Source: Hyposmocoma kahamanoa (Eukaryota; Arthropoda; Insecta; Lepidoptera; Cosmopterigidae). Taken from it: DNA of 64,000 bases. The notes below the pieces were generated by a model. The model had not been told where the DNA came from, ran no database searches, and saw only the letters and a list, made by a program, of their open reading frames with translations. Positions 22,749-33,395 of this stretch are shown piece by piece. A program made the translations under genes and the position numbers. The stretch lies in the NCBI RefSeq assembly GCF_003589595.1, contig NW_020654229.1, forward strand, positions 2,917,983-2,981,982. Reading direction: 5' to 3'. The stretch's first letter is position 1; every line of letters begins with the position of its first letter.

Positions 22749-23513
22749 GGCGATTAACACACTGCACCGCGCCCCGCGACGGTGTGCGGGACGCGGGCAG
22801 CGAGCAGCTGTCTGGCGGCACCGTGCCACTTAAAGTAGTCGCTTCGTAGTTGATCGCCTTAGTGATTGTTCAGTCATGTAGCTGAGATCCTTCTTTGACA
22901 AGAATGGTTAATAATACAGAACTCATTCAGGACGCTGCAGTTATACCTACTGTCGATTTGGTTTTTGTTTGCTCAAATAAAAAGACATTGAAGATATTGG
23001 ATACATTCCTTTTTACGAACCAGAACGATAAATGGATAATTTCAACTCCATTATAAAGATTTAAGAAAATATGAAGATAAATTTGGTCGATTTTCAATAG
23101 CAAATATAAATTTATCGATGTCGAGATCTCTTGTAGGAAACTGAACATGTCCTTAAGCTTAAAAATCTGCGCGGTAGTGCGGAGCGCAGTGTGCCATAAC
23201 CCTGCGGTTCGCCGCACCCTCCGCGCGGGGGCGCGGTAATACCGCGTGCAGAGAAGCGTTGTAAGGGTCGTATTCTAGAAGTCTACTCAATACTCAAGTC
23301 AGGATTGCAATGGAACCACAAGCACTGGAAATACGACCCTAATGGCAGACCCATACTCAAATCCTGACTTGAGCATTGAGTAGAGTTCCAGGATACGACC
23401 CTTAGTGTGTTCGACGGCGCGTGTTTTCCATACAAACTGAGGTATTTCAGTACAACGTTAAAAAACGCAGCTCCGCGCTCCGTCGCGGGGCGCGGTGCAG
23501 TGTGATAATCGCC
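22749..23513. mobile_element. Harbinger-type MITE 'Harb1', copy 1
   Basis: The ends GGCGATTAACACACTGCACC and (reverse complement) GGCGATTATCACACTGCACC are followed on both sides by GC-rich 'GCGCCCCGCGACGG'. TTA flanks both sides (22746-22748, 23514-23516). The second copy (27723-28356) shares interior blocks in opposite orientation. It is interrupted by a smaller MITE at 23264-23402. The minus frame 22927-23217 is non-coding interior. Confidence 0.8.
23264..23402. mobile_element. Nested palindromic MITE inside Harb1
   Basis: AGGGTCGTATTC...CTACTCAATACTCAAGTCAG is mirrored by CTGACTTGAGCATTGAGTAG...GATACGACCCT. TA lies at both edges (23262-23263, 23403-23404), as in Tc1/mariner-type insertions. 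Harb1 copy 2 lacks this insert at the corresponding place near 27825, giving a natural empty site. Confidence 0.8.
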
Positions 23514-23516
23514 TTA

Positions 23517-24251
23517 GAACGACAGTCGTCGGACGACCAATAAAGCGTCACGATAAAAACGTGACGACAGATAGTCGCAACTTTGGGGTTGTAAATGTTT
23601 TTTGCACAGTTAACCAACTATTTGGTACCAAATATGTCAGGATTCGTTAAGATGCACACAGCACTCTGAAATCTCAACATATTTGTCTTATTTCTCAGAA
23701 ACTAACCAGCAGATCGAGCTGGAGTTTCCTTTACTTTAGAGTACTATTAAGGTACAAATGGAATAAGAAGTTTTTATAGCTATTAAATAAATATTGGTAA
23801 TCCGAGGTTGGTACCTTTGATATTGCTTTAACTTCGCTCTGATGGAGGTACAATTTTTTTAAATAGAGGTACTAAATAGTACATTTTTTGATACCAAATT
23901 TGTCAGGATCCGTGAAGGTACACCCGCCATTCTGACTCTCGCGTTCATAAGGAAATTTAAAAAAAAATCAAGTTTCTAACGATTGTTTTTCGAAAGAATC
24001 TTTTGGCCCTGAAACTTTGGACAATTTATTACGTTTTGAATTTTAGAAAATAGTTTTTGTTAGTTTATTATTTTTAAAGACAGTCAATAAGCGTTTTTAT
24101 GTCAGTTTAAAACAAATTAAGAAGTTTTGATTACTTTACTTCACATTTCTATATTTTTTAGAAATATTGTATTTTAATAAGTATCGTTGCCAGTGACGAT
24201 AAAATTTCTTATTTAATTTTATTGTAGATCTAGAACAAATAGAAAAATAGA
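23517..24251. other. Intronic DNA of gene B, few signals
   Basis: ACGACAGTCGT-like palindromes occur at 23520-23530 and 23563-23577. The rest is AT-rich without recognised features. Confidence 0.4.
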
Positions 24252-24259
24252 CTTAAACA

Positions 24260-24548
24260 CATTGACTTACAATTATATAGACGTCGGGTCCGCGCTAAAA
24301 AGTGTCCGAACTTATAGGGCGTTAAAATCGTATACAGAGTGTCATTCATGCTTTAGTCTTCGTTTGGTCGGCTGACAGCGAAGCAAGCAAAATTAGACAG
24401 TACTGCGATGATATTACACTTTAAATTCAACGTTTTAGCTTTTTCACATTCCTTTACATGTCACTACTACGTTTAAATAGGTTGACTTGGGACATTTTTT
24501 TCGTGGTTTTTGTATTAGACCCGTCGTTCATTTATTTGTAAATCAATG
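24260..24548 (+). mobile_element. hAT-type MITE 'hAT1', long form
   Basis: The 289-bp element starts CATTGACTTACAATTATA and ends TTATTTGTAAATCAATG. Perfect 8-base duplications CTTAAACA flank it (24252-24259, 24549-24556). Related copies: 26904-27189, 44971-45198, 47776-48003 and a partial at 47168-47214. Confidence 0.9.
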
Positions 24549-25735
24549 CTTAAACATATAAGATCGACCCCTGTCTATACGCATTTACAATCGCCTTTCT
24601 CTTTCAAATGTGTCTATAAAGAGATTGATTAGGATTATGAATGATATCACTTTATACTTTTGATTTAAATAAATTACAAATAGACAAAAACTTTGAACAT
24701 TTTTGATACAAGTTAAATTGTATAAAATATGAAATCTTTCTTTTCAAAAGAAGGTTCGTGTAGATTAATACATCATTTATTATATTAGACATACAAACAT
24801 ACAAACATCTTTGCATTGTGGCGATTTTAAAGACTTGTAGTTTTAATCACGATGTGATTTATTTTAATTCCGTCGTGTATAATGATATAACTACAATACA
24901 ATCAGTATTCACAATAGCAAATTAATGAAAGCTCTATGTTTTTAATAATTCATGAAGTTGTAATTCTTTACACTTAGAATTTAAACGTGACGTACGAAAT
25001 TGAATATGTGCGTGTAAATTTATATCACATTACACAAAAACTAGTTACATTTTCTAGAAAAGGGTGACTTATATCATTACAGACGAAAATTATCTTCGCT
25101 TCTACAGCAGATAGAGTAGAAGTGATCAGATAGAAAGATGCATCATTTTACACAAATGACGAATCATCAAAAAAACGAATATTAATACAAATGGAGTTAG
25201 CGCGTTTTTCACGGAGAATACCGTTCCATTGCACCATTTCCGGGAACGTACGACACGACAAGTTGGCACGTCAAAATAAGTAAAATATTCAATGAATATG
25301 ATGATAGTATTTTTATGTATTATGTGTATGTATGCGTATTTTTATATATATCTCACGTACTAGTTTATATATATTTATATTTTTTATTTAGTATTTATGT
25401 AATTTAATGTTTTGTAGCCCACACAACTACTATTTTCGTCACGTTTTATTTATCATTGAGTTCTGTTTCCGTCTCCCTCTCTCGTACCCCGCGCCCTTGG
25501 CTCGCGTTGGGTCGTAGCCAGAGATGAGCAAGCATCCGGGCTTTAACCCCCGCCGTTACGCTTTGTTAACGCCGGGTTTAGATCGAGTTAAAACCCATTT
25601 ATGCCCGAAATCAACGGCAAAAACTATTTACAACGAAATATTGTGAATTGAGGTTTGTTCAAATTTAATTATACATATTATTACAAAATATTACATTCTT
25701 AAATAATCCCAAAATTTTCTCTCATCACTTCTCAT
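24549..25735. other. AT-rich intronic DNA
   Basis: About 1.2 kb without coding or clear repeat signal. A GC-richer patch near 25520-25610 starts 'CAGAGATGAGCAAGCATCC', possibly the edge of a decayed hAT element. Confidence 0.35.
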
Positions 25736-25930
25736 TTAATTTATAAACGTTTGACATAATCCTAATGGAATTTTAATAACATTAGATATACCCAAAACTT
25801 TCTTTTGCTTCGTCTTCCGCCTTTTTAAAAAGAAATACATTATTATAATTTCGTCTTCGCCCATTTCACACGCGAGCGAACACACACTACTGGCTTCCAA
25901 TAGAACATAGAAGCGACTGCAGTGCATCAA
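25736..25930 (-). pseudogene. Possible PIF/Harbinger nuclease N-terminal remnant
   Basis: The minus frame contains 'EDEIIIMYFFLKRRKTKQKK', and a neighbouring frame continues 'FWVY'. An acidic start, a hydrophobic run, an Arg/Lys-rich patch and a W-V motif in that order resemble the N-terminus of insect HARBI1-like proteins. The frame shifts and stops soon after, so it would be a relic. The resemblance is short. Confidence 0.35.
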
Positions 25931-26903
25931 ACGACTCTGTCGTGCAAACGATAAATTGTCGTCACGAAGTGGGACACGACAACCGTTGAGACATGGGAAC
26001 AGGCTCGAAGCGACAGTCGTTCAACCATGAATAAAAAGTTACGACATAAGGGAACGCGAACTTAGGTGGAACGGAGGAACAACCTATGTGATTTTGGAAC
26101 GTCGTTCATTCGTAAAAAGTCACGGTGATATTATTTGATGACTAATCACTGTGGTTTTTCATCGTGACTTTATTTATCACCCACCTCTAGTTTGAAATCA
26201 CGGGCCCTAGGAACGCACCACTAGTAAACATTCAAAGTTGCGCAACATCAGAATTAGAGAATCATCATCTGTGCGAGTGCAGCCTAGAGGAAGGCAACTT
26301 GGAACACAATTTTTTAATTGCCCTAGTATATCTGTCCAGCGTCATAACTTACTATCCACAAAATTCCCCCGCCCCAGTAACATAAATAACCTCTTAACTT
26401 TAAATGTTTTTCCCCAGACATGTGCGACGTAGCGAGGCGGTGTGCGAGGAAAAAATACACAATAGGATTGCTTCATTTTTTTAGCCTTGCTTAGTGCAGC
26501 TCCGGTGGCAAAGGATTAGCGGAGCTAAGGATTTGTACATACAAAATGGCGAGAAATGTGTGCTAGGGATGCGGGCGAGGAACATGTGCAAAACGGTGTA
26601 GGAAACTAGAGCTACTGAAAGTATGATTTTAACTGACACATCGCCACCGCTCATCCCACCACACCGTACGCCGCCCATGCGTTGCTGACAAGAGTTCGTA
26701 ACGCGTCCTCGCACAGCCTTGGTGGAACACATTACACCGTTTCACAGCGCCGCACCATCCATCCTCGCACCATCTCGCTACCTCGCACATCTCTGGTGGA
26801 AAGGCAGCCCCATTGTCTCAATACAACTCAATGGTTTTTTCTTTCTTTTTCTTCTTGCGACCTTGACATTGGCAAAATCATCATTTCATATAATGATGGA
26901 GCC
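25931..26903. other. Intronic DNA with scattered ACGACA/TGTCGT motifs
   Basis: 25931-26020 repeats GTCGT/ACGAC palindromic words like those around 22.4-23.6 kb. A CACC/GGTG-rich stretch lies at 26480-26790. The short frames 26238-26432, 26481-26732 and 26682-26937 lack domain or codon-bias support. Confidence 0.35.
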
Positions 26904-27189
26904 CATTGATTTACAAATAAATGGACGACGGGTCTAATACAAAAACCACGAAAAAAATGTCCCAAGTCAACCTATTTAAACGTAGTGACATGTCAAGGAA
27001 TATGAAAAAGCTAAAACGTTGAATTTAAACTGTAATGTCATCGCAGTACTGTCTAATTTTGCTTGCTTCGCTGTCAGTCGAACAAACGAAGACTAGAGCG
27101 TGAATGACGCTCTGTATACGATTTTAACGCTTTATAAGTTCGGACACTTTTTAGCGCGGACCCGACGTCCATATAATTGTAAGTCAATG
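26904..27189 (-). mobile_element. hAT1 MITE, long form, reverse
   Basis: 286 bp, ends CATTGATTTACAAATAAATG and TATAATTGTAAGTCAATG, with perfect 8-base duplications ATGGAGCC (26896-26903, 27190-27197). It is the reverse complement of the copy at 24260. Confidence 0.9.
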
Positions 27190-27250
27190 ATGGAGCCGTA
27201 GAAAACAAAAAGTAAAGTGAAGAAATCGCGCATTGCTATTATAAACATAC

Positions 27251-27561
27251 CTGTGCTGTAACCGGTTCATTGTAATCCTTATTTATTATATTCAAAAAAG
27301 AAAGCAAGGCTTCGTTGAACAAACATTGTTTCGATATTTTTTCGACTTCGTTCTCTTTGGTATCAATGAAGTTGCAATCTGTTCCAACGTATCGGCAAGA
27401 ATTCTTAGATGTAACAATTTTCTGTTTCAATATTTTATGTTGTGGAGGCCTTCGAATTGGTATAAATTTTTCCGACGGAATAATATTCGACGCAGACTGA
27501 TTTAATTGCTTTCTTTCACGTTTTATTGTTGGCACCTTTAAAGTCACGTCTTGTTTGGAAG
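27251..27561 (-). CDS. Internal exon of gene B (most 5' exon found)
   Basis: Acceptor ATTTGTTCCCAG|CT (AG at 27563-27562) and donor GCACAG|GTATGT (GT at 27250-27249) bound two bases plus 103 codons. It ends in phase 0, matching exon 21411-21957. The protein is basic in the first half ('IKRERKQLNQ', 'RRPPQHKILKQK') with a helical-looking end ('CLFNEALLSFLNIINKDYN'). No family recognised. The first exon with the start codon was not found; it needs to end with one base of a split codon and probably lies right of 27.6 kb, possibly in the gap at 28862-29288. Confidence 0.6.
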
Positions 27562-27722
27562 CTGGGAACAAATATGATTAGGTAATAAAAACAAGACAGT
27601 AAAGAGCCATTTCGATGGAGAGAGTTTTTCTTCTTAGCCTATCAATGGTTATACACTATTATTTATAATTTAGACAACTGAATGGGTTCACAATTGTGTT
27701 AGTAACGCTAAGGGCGCAATTA

Positions 27723-28356
27723 GGCGATAAACACACTGCACCGCGCTCCACGACGGAGCGCGTTTTTTAACGTTGTACTGAAATACCTCAGTTTGTATGG
27801 AAAACACGCGCCGTCGAACACACGGACAACGCTTCTCTGCGGTTCTACGCAGTGTCGCCGCGTAACGCGGGGTATGGCACACTGCGTTCCGCACTACCGG
27901 ATATACAGATTTTTAATCAATTTGTGTCTATTCCAGTAATTGTCGTTCGGATTTTCCCTGAATGAGTTCTGTATTATTAACCATTCTTGTCAAAGAAGAA
28001 TTTCAGCTACATGTACAATGTAGTATGGCGATCAACTACGAAGCAAGTACTTTAAGTAGCGCGGGGCCACTAGACCGCTGCCCCCGCGCATATTAAACCG
28101 CGTGTTGACGTAGATCTGGGGGTCTACTCTCGATCTCCGTCCGAAACAATTACTGTCAAATAAGTAATATTCGACAAAATTAAAAGACAAGTATCATGTC
28201 ATGTATGAAGCTTCATTCGCATCACGCGTCTTTTCATTTGGTCAAGTATTGCTTATTTGGCAGTAATTGTTTCGGACGGAGATCCTGAGTAGACCCCCTG
28301 TGCTGATTCCGCGTCCCGCGCACCGCCGCGGGGCGCGGTGCAGTGTGTTAGTCGCC
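27723..28356. mobile_element. Harb1 MITE, copy 2
   Basis: Ends GGCGATAAACACACTGCACC and (reverse complement) GGCGACTAACACACTGCACC, with TTA on both sides (27720-27722, 28357-28359). The interior shares 'GAACTCATTCA' and 'CTTGTCAAAGAAG' type blocks with copy 1 in inverted order. A palindrome of 'GTCTACTCTCGATCTCCGTC' and 'GACGGAGATCCTGAGTAGAC' spans 28120-28300, possibly a further nested insertion. Confidence 0.8.
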
Positions 28357-28559
28357 TTATTATTTGACACGAATTTCATCCCGATCACGCCGCGCGGAGA
28401 TCGCGTGCGTATACTACTACTGTCATGGCAAAATATGCTCTATTTATTTATTTTTTACACTTTGAAAAAAAAATGGAAGGGCCTTAAGCCTCGATTACTA
28501 TGAGAAATCTTTGTCGCCAAAACTCACACATTCGTAATTTGAAACACTGCAAAAACTTG

Positions 28560-28700
28560 ATATTGATTGGACGTAGTTTGAAATTTAAAAAGAAATAAAT
28601 TCTGGGTTGTTAATATAATTGAAACTTTACCCTGTTGGCATATCGTTGAAAGTTTATACCATCAATACCTATTATTGCAAGTTACGATGTTTTGATATTA
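28560..28700 (-). repeat. Dispersed repeat, pair with 4830-5010
   Basis: Reverse complement shares 'CGTAACTTGCAATAA', 'CTTTCAACGATATGCCAAC' and the following block with 4885-4985. Confidence 0.5.
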
Positions 28701-28861
28701 TATTGAAATTTCAATCAATGTATCGCCTATCTCTTAATTGCTGAACGACGAATTACAGTTATTAATCTAGTTCTCCAAAAAAGAAGCGATCATATTGCTG
28801 GGGTATAAGCTTTACTTTCGTTTCTTGTAACAAAAAAAATATTTCAATAAACAGAAAATTG

Positions 28862-29288
28862 NNNNNNNNNNNNNNNNNNNNNNNNNNNNNNNNNNNNNNN
28901 NNNNNNNNNNNNNNNNNNNNNNNNNNNNNNNNNNNNNNNNNNNNNNNNNNNNNNNNNNNNNNNNNNNNNNNNNNNNNNNNNNNNNNNNNNNNNNNNNNNN
29001 NNNNNNNNNNNNNNNNNNNNNNNNNNNNNNNNNNNNNNNNNNNNNNNNNNNNNNNNNNNNNNNNNNNNNNNNNNNNNNNNNNNNNNNNNNNNNNNNNNNN
29101 NNNNNNNNNNNNNNNNNNNNNNNNNNNNNNNNNNNNNNNNNNNNNNNNNNNNNNNNNNNNNNNNNNNNNNNNNNNNNNNNNNNNNNNNNNNNNNNNNNNN
29201 NNNNNNNNNNNNNNNNNNNNNNNNNNNNNNNNNNNNNNNNNNNNNNNNNNNNNNNNNNNNNNNNNNNNNNNNNNNNNNNNNNNNNNNN
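28862..29288. other. Assembly gap (427 N)
   Basis: Unknown bases. Open frames drawn across it are meaningless. Confidence 1.
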
Positions 29289-29439
29289 TAACTAACTACA
29301 AACTACAACTAACTTAACTACCTACAATCAAGACGTCAAAGCCCATACAACACCCATACCATACAAAGCGAAATTGGCGGACTGAGCTCAGATAGGTCTT
29401 TCGAGACCTGCAGTTGGCACGCGTCCGATGCTAACTAAC

Positions 29440-29620
29440 ATCTTCTACGTATTTATTGTTCTGTGAGCTTTTACGTTTTAACTTAAATGAGCGTCACGGG
29501 CGCGGTTGTATTATTCAGAGGAATTTAAATGTTGTTGCGTAGTAAATAGAATTCAGATTCGCCATTAATATACGTGAAAGTGAGGACGGTCATCGCAAAA
29601 ACTTGTGCGTCGAGCGTTTA
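29440..29620 (+). repeat. Dispersed repeat, pair with 59920-60115
   Basis: Shares 'TTTAAATGAGCGT', 'GAGGAATTTAAATGTTGTTG', 'TAGAATTCA' and 'TTCGCCATTAAT' in order with 59930-60070. Confidence 0.6.
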
Positions 29621-29636
29621 ACCTATGTTAGTACTT

Positions 29637-29750
29637 ATGCTCATGCCACACAGAGGCGGCCCCAGAAGCATTCCGGGCGCGGGAACGGGAAAAAGAAAAA
29701 ATCCCCGCGATCGGAACGCATCAGCGGCCGCCTCTGTGTGGCCAGAGCAT
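29637..29750. mobile_element. Short GC-rich inverted-repeat element
   Basis: ATGCTCATGCCACACAGAGG continues to GCGGCC at 29661 and is mirrored at 29726-29750 with two mismatches in 25. TTA occurs at both edges, so a Harbinger-type MITE is possible. The plus and minus frames over it are symmetrical artefacts of the palindrome. Confidence 0.6.
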
Positions 29751-30127
29751 TAATAATTAAGGGCATTTCTCCTAGAAGGGCTAAATTGTCTGACTTCAGC
29801 GGTCGAATTTTTTTCCTTGATTTCAGGAAAAACATTGAGCGGGAAGGCAAAAGAACTCAAACTTGCCTAAGATTCCGTTAATTGCGCAACTAGATTCTTA
29901 ATACTTAATGTATTTAAACCACTGCATTCAGCTACCACCGAAATCAGGATTTCTTGACAAAAGGCGTAATTTTTGTATAAAATATCATGAAAAAGGCAAT
30001 AAAAATATTGAATAATCTACATAAACATTTACTAATATGACTAACTATTAAACCAGGCTTTAAAAACTAAAATTTATTTATAAATCGACCAGAATAACAC
30101 CAACAAAATTCATCTTATGACTGTTAC

Positions 30128-31309
30128 GGTAAATGTCCCAGTGGTTGACGCTTATAGACGGGAAATTACGTATTTTGCCAAAAAAGTACTTAATTATCAG
30201 TCATACTGACTACCTAGGTATGTTAGCATATTAAACGGTTTGTCATTTATCTTCTAGGAACTATAAAATTTAAAATAATCATAGGCATTATTAATATATT
30301 CCAGTTTTCCGCTACCTCTAAAATTGTACCAGCGTATGACAGGACAGGCAATATTTCTAAAGTCCCAATAGTTGACTATGGCACAGTGAGATCGGAGATT
30401 TGACAGGACGATATGTTAAGATTTCATTTGATAGCAATAAATTTTTAAAAATAAGAATAACCATAATCAATCGATATGCTTTTATTAAAATTAATAAATT
30501 TTTACTTACCTTTGTAACAAGGTAAGTAAGTGCGTGCAAAAAACATACAAAATAGAAATAGAAAATATACGCATGTAACAGGAAAGTGCAGTTATATCAA
30601 AGGAGTCAAAATAATGAGTACTTCATCTAGAGTCTGTTAGTAAAATTTTATACAGTAAAACCCCATATTTTCTCGCAGCTGCTGCGATAGGAATTCATCT
30701 TAATACTTCGTCTACCACCTTCAATACGTCATCATCAGAATAAGGCGACAGCCTTAGTGGCACTTTTTTTTTATTGAACAATACCCGTAACCAATAATTG
30801 ACACTAGTTACGCGCTATTGTTTGACACCTCAATATACAACTGCCAATTATTGGGTTCCCATACTAACCCAACCGTCTTTGACACCCATGTCAAACACTA
30901 CTCAAACTACCCATAGAAACTTGCCACTAACAGAGTAATATGTTCTCCATCCTTACAAAATGGTCGAAATCAAGTTTTAAAAAATATTCTTCATAATATA
31001 TACGAGTGCTTGAGTGAGTGTCAACTACTAGTAAACATTAAAATTTTGCACCAGTGTTTGATATGCCTCTAAAATAAAATATAAACGACATCCATCAATA
31101 AATACACACAAAATTAATTGTTTTTACAGTTATGGTTTCAATAAACACTTACCGGTAATTAATAATATTTCGCCTGTTAAATTCATAGATGTCGTTACTA
31201 GTACATTTAACACGGTTTTGGAGTAATATCAATGTTTGTTTTTTGATTTTTTGAGAAAAAATGCAAAGTGTCATACATTGGGACAGTGTCAACCACTGGG
31301 ACATTTACC
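30128..31309. mobile_element. 1.18-kb TIR element with TGTCCCA/TTGACAC words
   Basis: GGTAAATGTCCCAGTGGTTG(AC) at 30128-30149 is exactly mirrored at 31288-31309, with TTAC directly outside both ends (a 4-base duplication is possible). TTGACAC or GTGTCAA words recur inside, near 30799, 30823, 30879 and 31287. No transposase frame; its class is uncertain. Confidence 0.7.
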
Positions 31310-31354
31310 TTACTAATTCAGTTTTGTAATGTGTGATTTCAGACAGTAAGGCCC

Positions 31355-31423
31355 ATTTGCCTAATGAGTTGCCAGGGATGAGGGGCACTTATTTCGTCTC
31401 TATTTCTGGTTATATACTCGATG
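31355..31423 (+). mobile_element. Right-end fragment of 'TIR-C' MITE
   Basis: Ends 'ATTTCGTCTCTATTTCTGGT' 'TATATACTCGATG', the terminus of the elements at 37683, 43298 and 48344. The left part is missing. Confidence 0.7.
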
Positions 31424-31524
31424 CCTGTACCACATCACTGCGGTCTACCGCGGCGAGCGGCGCGTGGTCGGATTTAGGTTTTGGTGTGTGCTTATGCTCT
31501 TCGGTCACACAGCGGTTAGTAATG

Positions 31525-31660
31525 TAAGCATAACTGCTCCAGTTGTGAAAAGTAAGGGTGCTGGTGAAATTACAGGGACATGAGACTTGACAACATATGT
31601 CTCAGAGTGACGGGCGTAGTGGTAGTGCCCCTCACATCTTTGTGATTTAAAGAAAAAAAG
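31525..31660 (-). repeat. Dispersed repeat 'R1', reverse
   Basis: Reverse complement carries 'CCTGTAATTTCACCAGCACC' and 'GACATATGTTGTCAAGTC' variants. Confidence 0.65.
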
Positions 31661-32260
31661 TGTACTCGTCGAGTCTGTGGGTCGGATACACTCAAGAGGC
31701 TTACAATGCTACAACTTATAAATTTTTCGTAGAGTTGAGACTAAAAAAACTACAGTACTTACAACTCGTTAGAGCGCAGATTATTAGAGATAATGTATTC
31801 ATGTAAATAATTCCTTAGCCTCTTGTTTGTCAAACGCTCTAACATCTTCGACAGCGAAGGTAAAATAGATATGTATCTGTTGCTAGTGACACTGTTTTTG
31901 AAATTATAAAATACTTAACATGTTTTGTTTTTATTATGGGCACAAAATTAACTAAATATCTTGATTTGACGTCTCGTTTTCCCTGTTTTCTCTAAAACAA
32001 TGGTTTTTATACTGAAATATTTAGTAATTGAATTCAAAATAGTTTACAGAAATTTTTTATAATATTGAAATCAGTAAAAATTAAAACGTATTTATTTAGT
32101 TAAAATAATAATATGTATACAGCACAGTGAAAAAATTAGTTCTCGTGAAGAATAGCTCCATATCACTACTAGAGTAGTGCAATTTTGGAGACCCCATTTT
32201 GCCACACATTCACTAAGAATTGAGCGAATAAAAAAAAATTGTGCCACTTGGCGTATTCGC
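31661..32260. other. AT-rich intergenic DNA
   Basis: Nothing recognised. Confidence 0.4.
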
Positions 32261-32269
32261 AGGGAATGG

Positions 32270-32560
32270 CTAAACGATCTTCTTACAAAATGAGACTTCA
32301 GCGATTTCAGATGATGAGCCTTGAAAACCGTAAGGATAGATTAGATCTTTTTTTTACAAGTTACTAGGAAACCAAATTGATTGTCCGATTCTACTAAGCC
32401 AAAAGTGCCTCATCAGAGATACCCACGATGCGCTATCCAACCACTTTGCCCACCTCTTTGGTACGAACTCACCCATATACAGAATTTGTAACTTGTATAA
32501 TATAAATAGTGAATATTTGGGCGTACATGCAGATTGTCTTTATTTAAAAAAAAATATGAA
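32270..32560 (+). pseudogene. Decayed LINE ORF2 C-terminal fragment
   Basis: The plus strand reads 'FQMMSLENRKDRLDLFFL' and, in a shifted frame, 'FGTNSPIYRICNLYN'. This matches the usual end of insect LINE ORF2 proteins (R/L-Q-S-L-E-x-R-R...D-L, then T-N...S-P-I-x-R). Stops and frameshifts break it. Confidence 0.65.
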
Positions 32561-33287
32561 ATAGCATTTTGTTATTTAAACGTAGGTAGTTATTAGTATT
32601 TGTTTCTAATAATATTACATCGTCAAGTTACATGTTAGAAGTTCCTTTGCTATTTTTCTTATTTACATGAGATGTTTAGCTGTAATTAAATTTAAAACCA
32701 CAATTTATTGTACCTAGGAAATAAGTCACAATGTAATAGCTATTGGTAAACCAAATAAATTAAAAAAAAATGCTCTGCGCATCCAATATACCAACGCATT
32801 CAGAGTGTTGTTGCTGCTGCGATTGTGTAGTGCATAGTTTCCTAAAGTGGTCACGAAGAGTCCTACGGGCCTCGGCAGCATTTGCGCATTTGAACATTCT
32901 GATTATTTATATAAACTATACTACAAATATAACAACAAAATGTCAGTATATGATATCAACAAAATAATATGAGTGCAAAAATAATATATTCAAAAGCTGA
33001 ATTATGAGCCGAAGCTCTCGTTTCTGTCACCGCATAAGGTACCAATTTCCAATTTTTATTTACTTTTATTTACCTAACAAAATCAATACAATACACACAC
33101 CCACACACGCACACTAATTATTTAATAAACTAATTACTTAATAATAACAATTTAATCCTATAGTTTATAAGTCAAGTCAAGCAATCACTTAGCCCATAGC
33201 ATAGGTGAAATAAATTTATACTTGAAAACGTTACTTCAGAAAACTTAAATGCTATGGAAAACACTTTGAATCTAATTTGTGTGGAAC

Positions 33288-33395
33288 CTAGAGCCTTGTC
33301 GTCTTTTCATACATCATTATTTCGTCTGAATAAAGGTGACATTTTCCACAATAATCTCCAAATGATGTACCTGTTGTAAGAAAATCAACATCTTT
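33288..33395 (-). CDS. Possible short terminal exon, unrecognised
   Basis: Minus-strand signals TTTTTATCTTCAG|AAAGATG (AG at 33397-33396) and an upstream GCTATG|GTAAGA donor suggest a 71-base intron followed by 35 codons and a stop. The residues include 'GDYCGKCHLYSDEIMMY'. No family is recognised and the upstream exon is short, so this may be chance. Confidence 0.2.
   Translation of the reverse strand, partial: KDVDFLTTGTSFGDYCGKCHLYSDEIMMYEKTTRL

Noticed and set aside
22513..28359. CRISPR-like or other programmed repeat array
   Set aside because: Repeats are few, inverted, TTA-flanked and GC-ended, which is MITE behaviour; the genome is eukaryotic with introns.
28859..29317. Open frames spanning the first N gap
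   Set aside because: Almost all residues are unknown; the frame exists only because N contains no stop.
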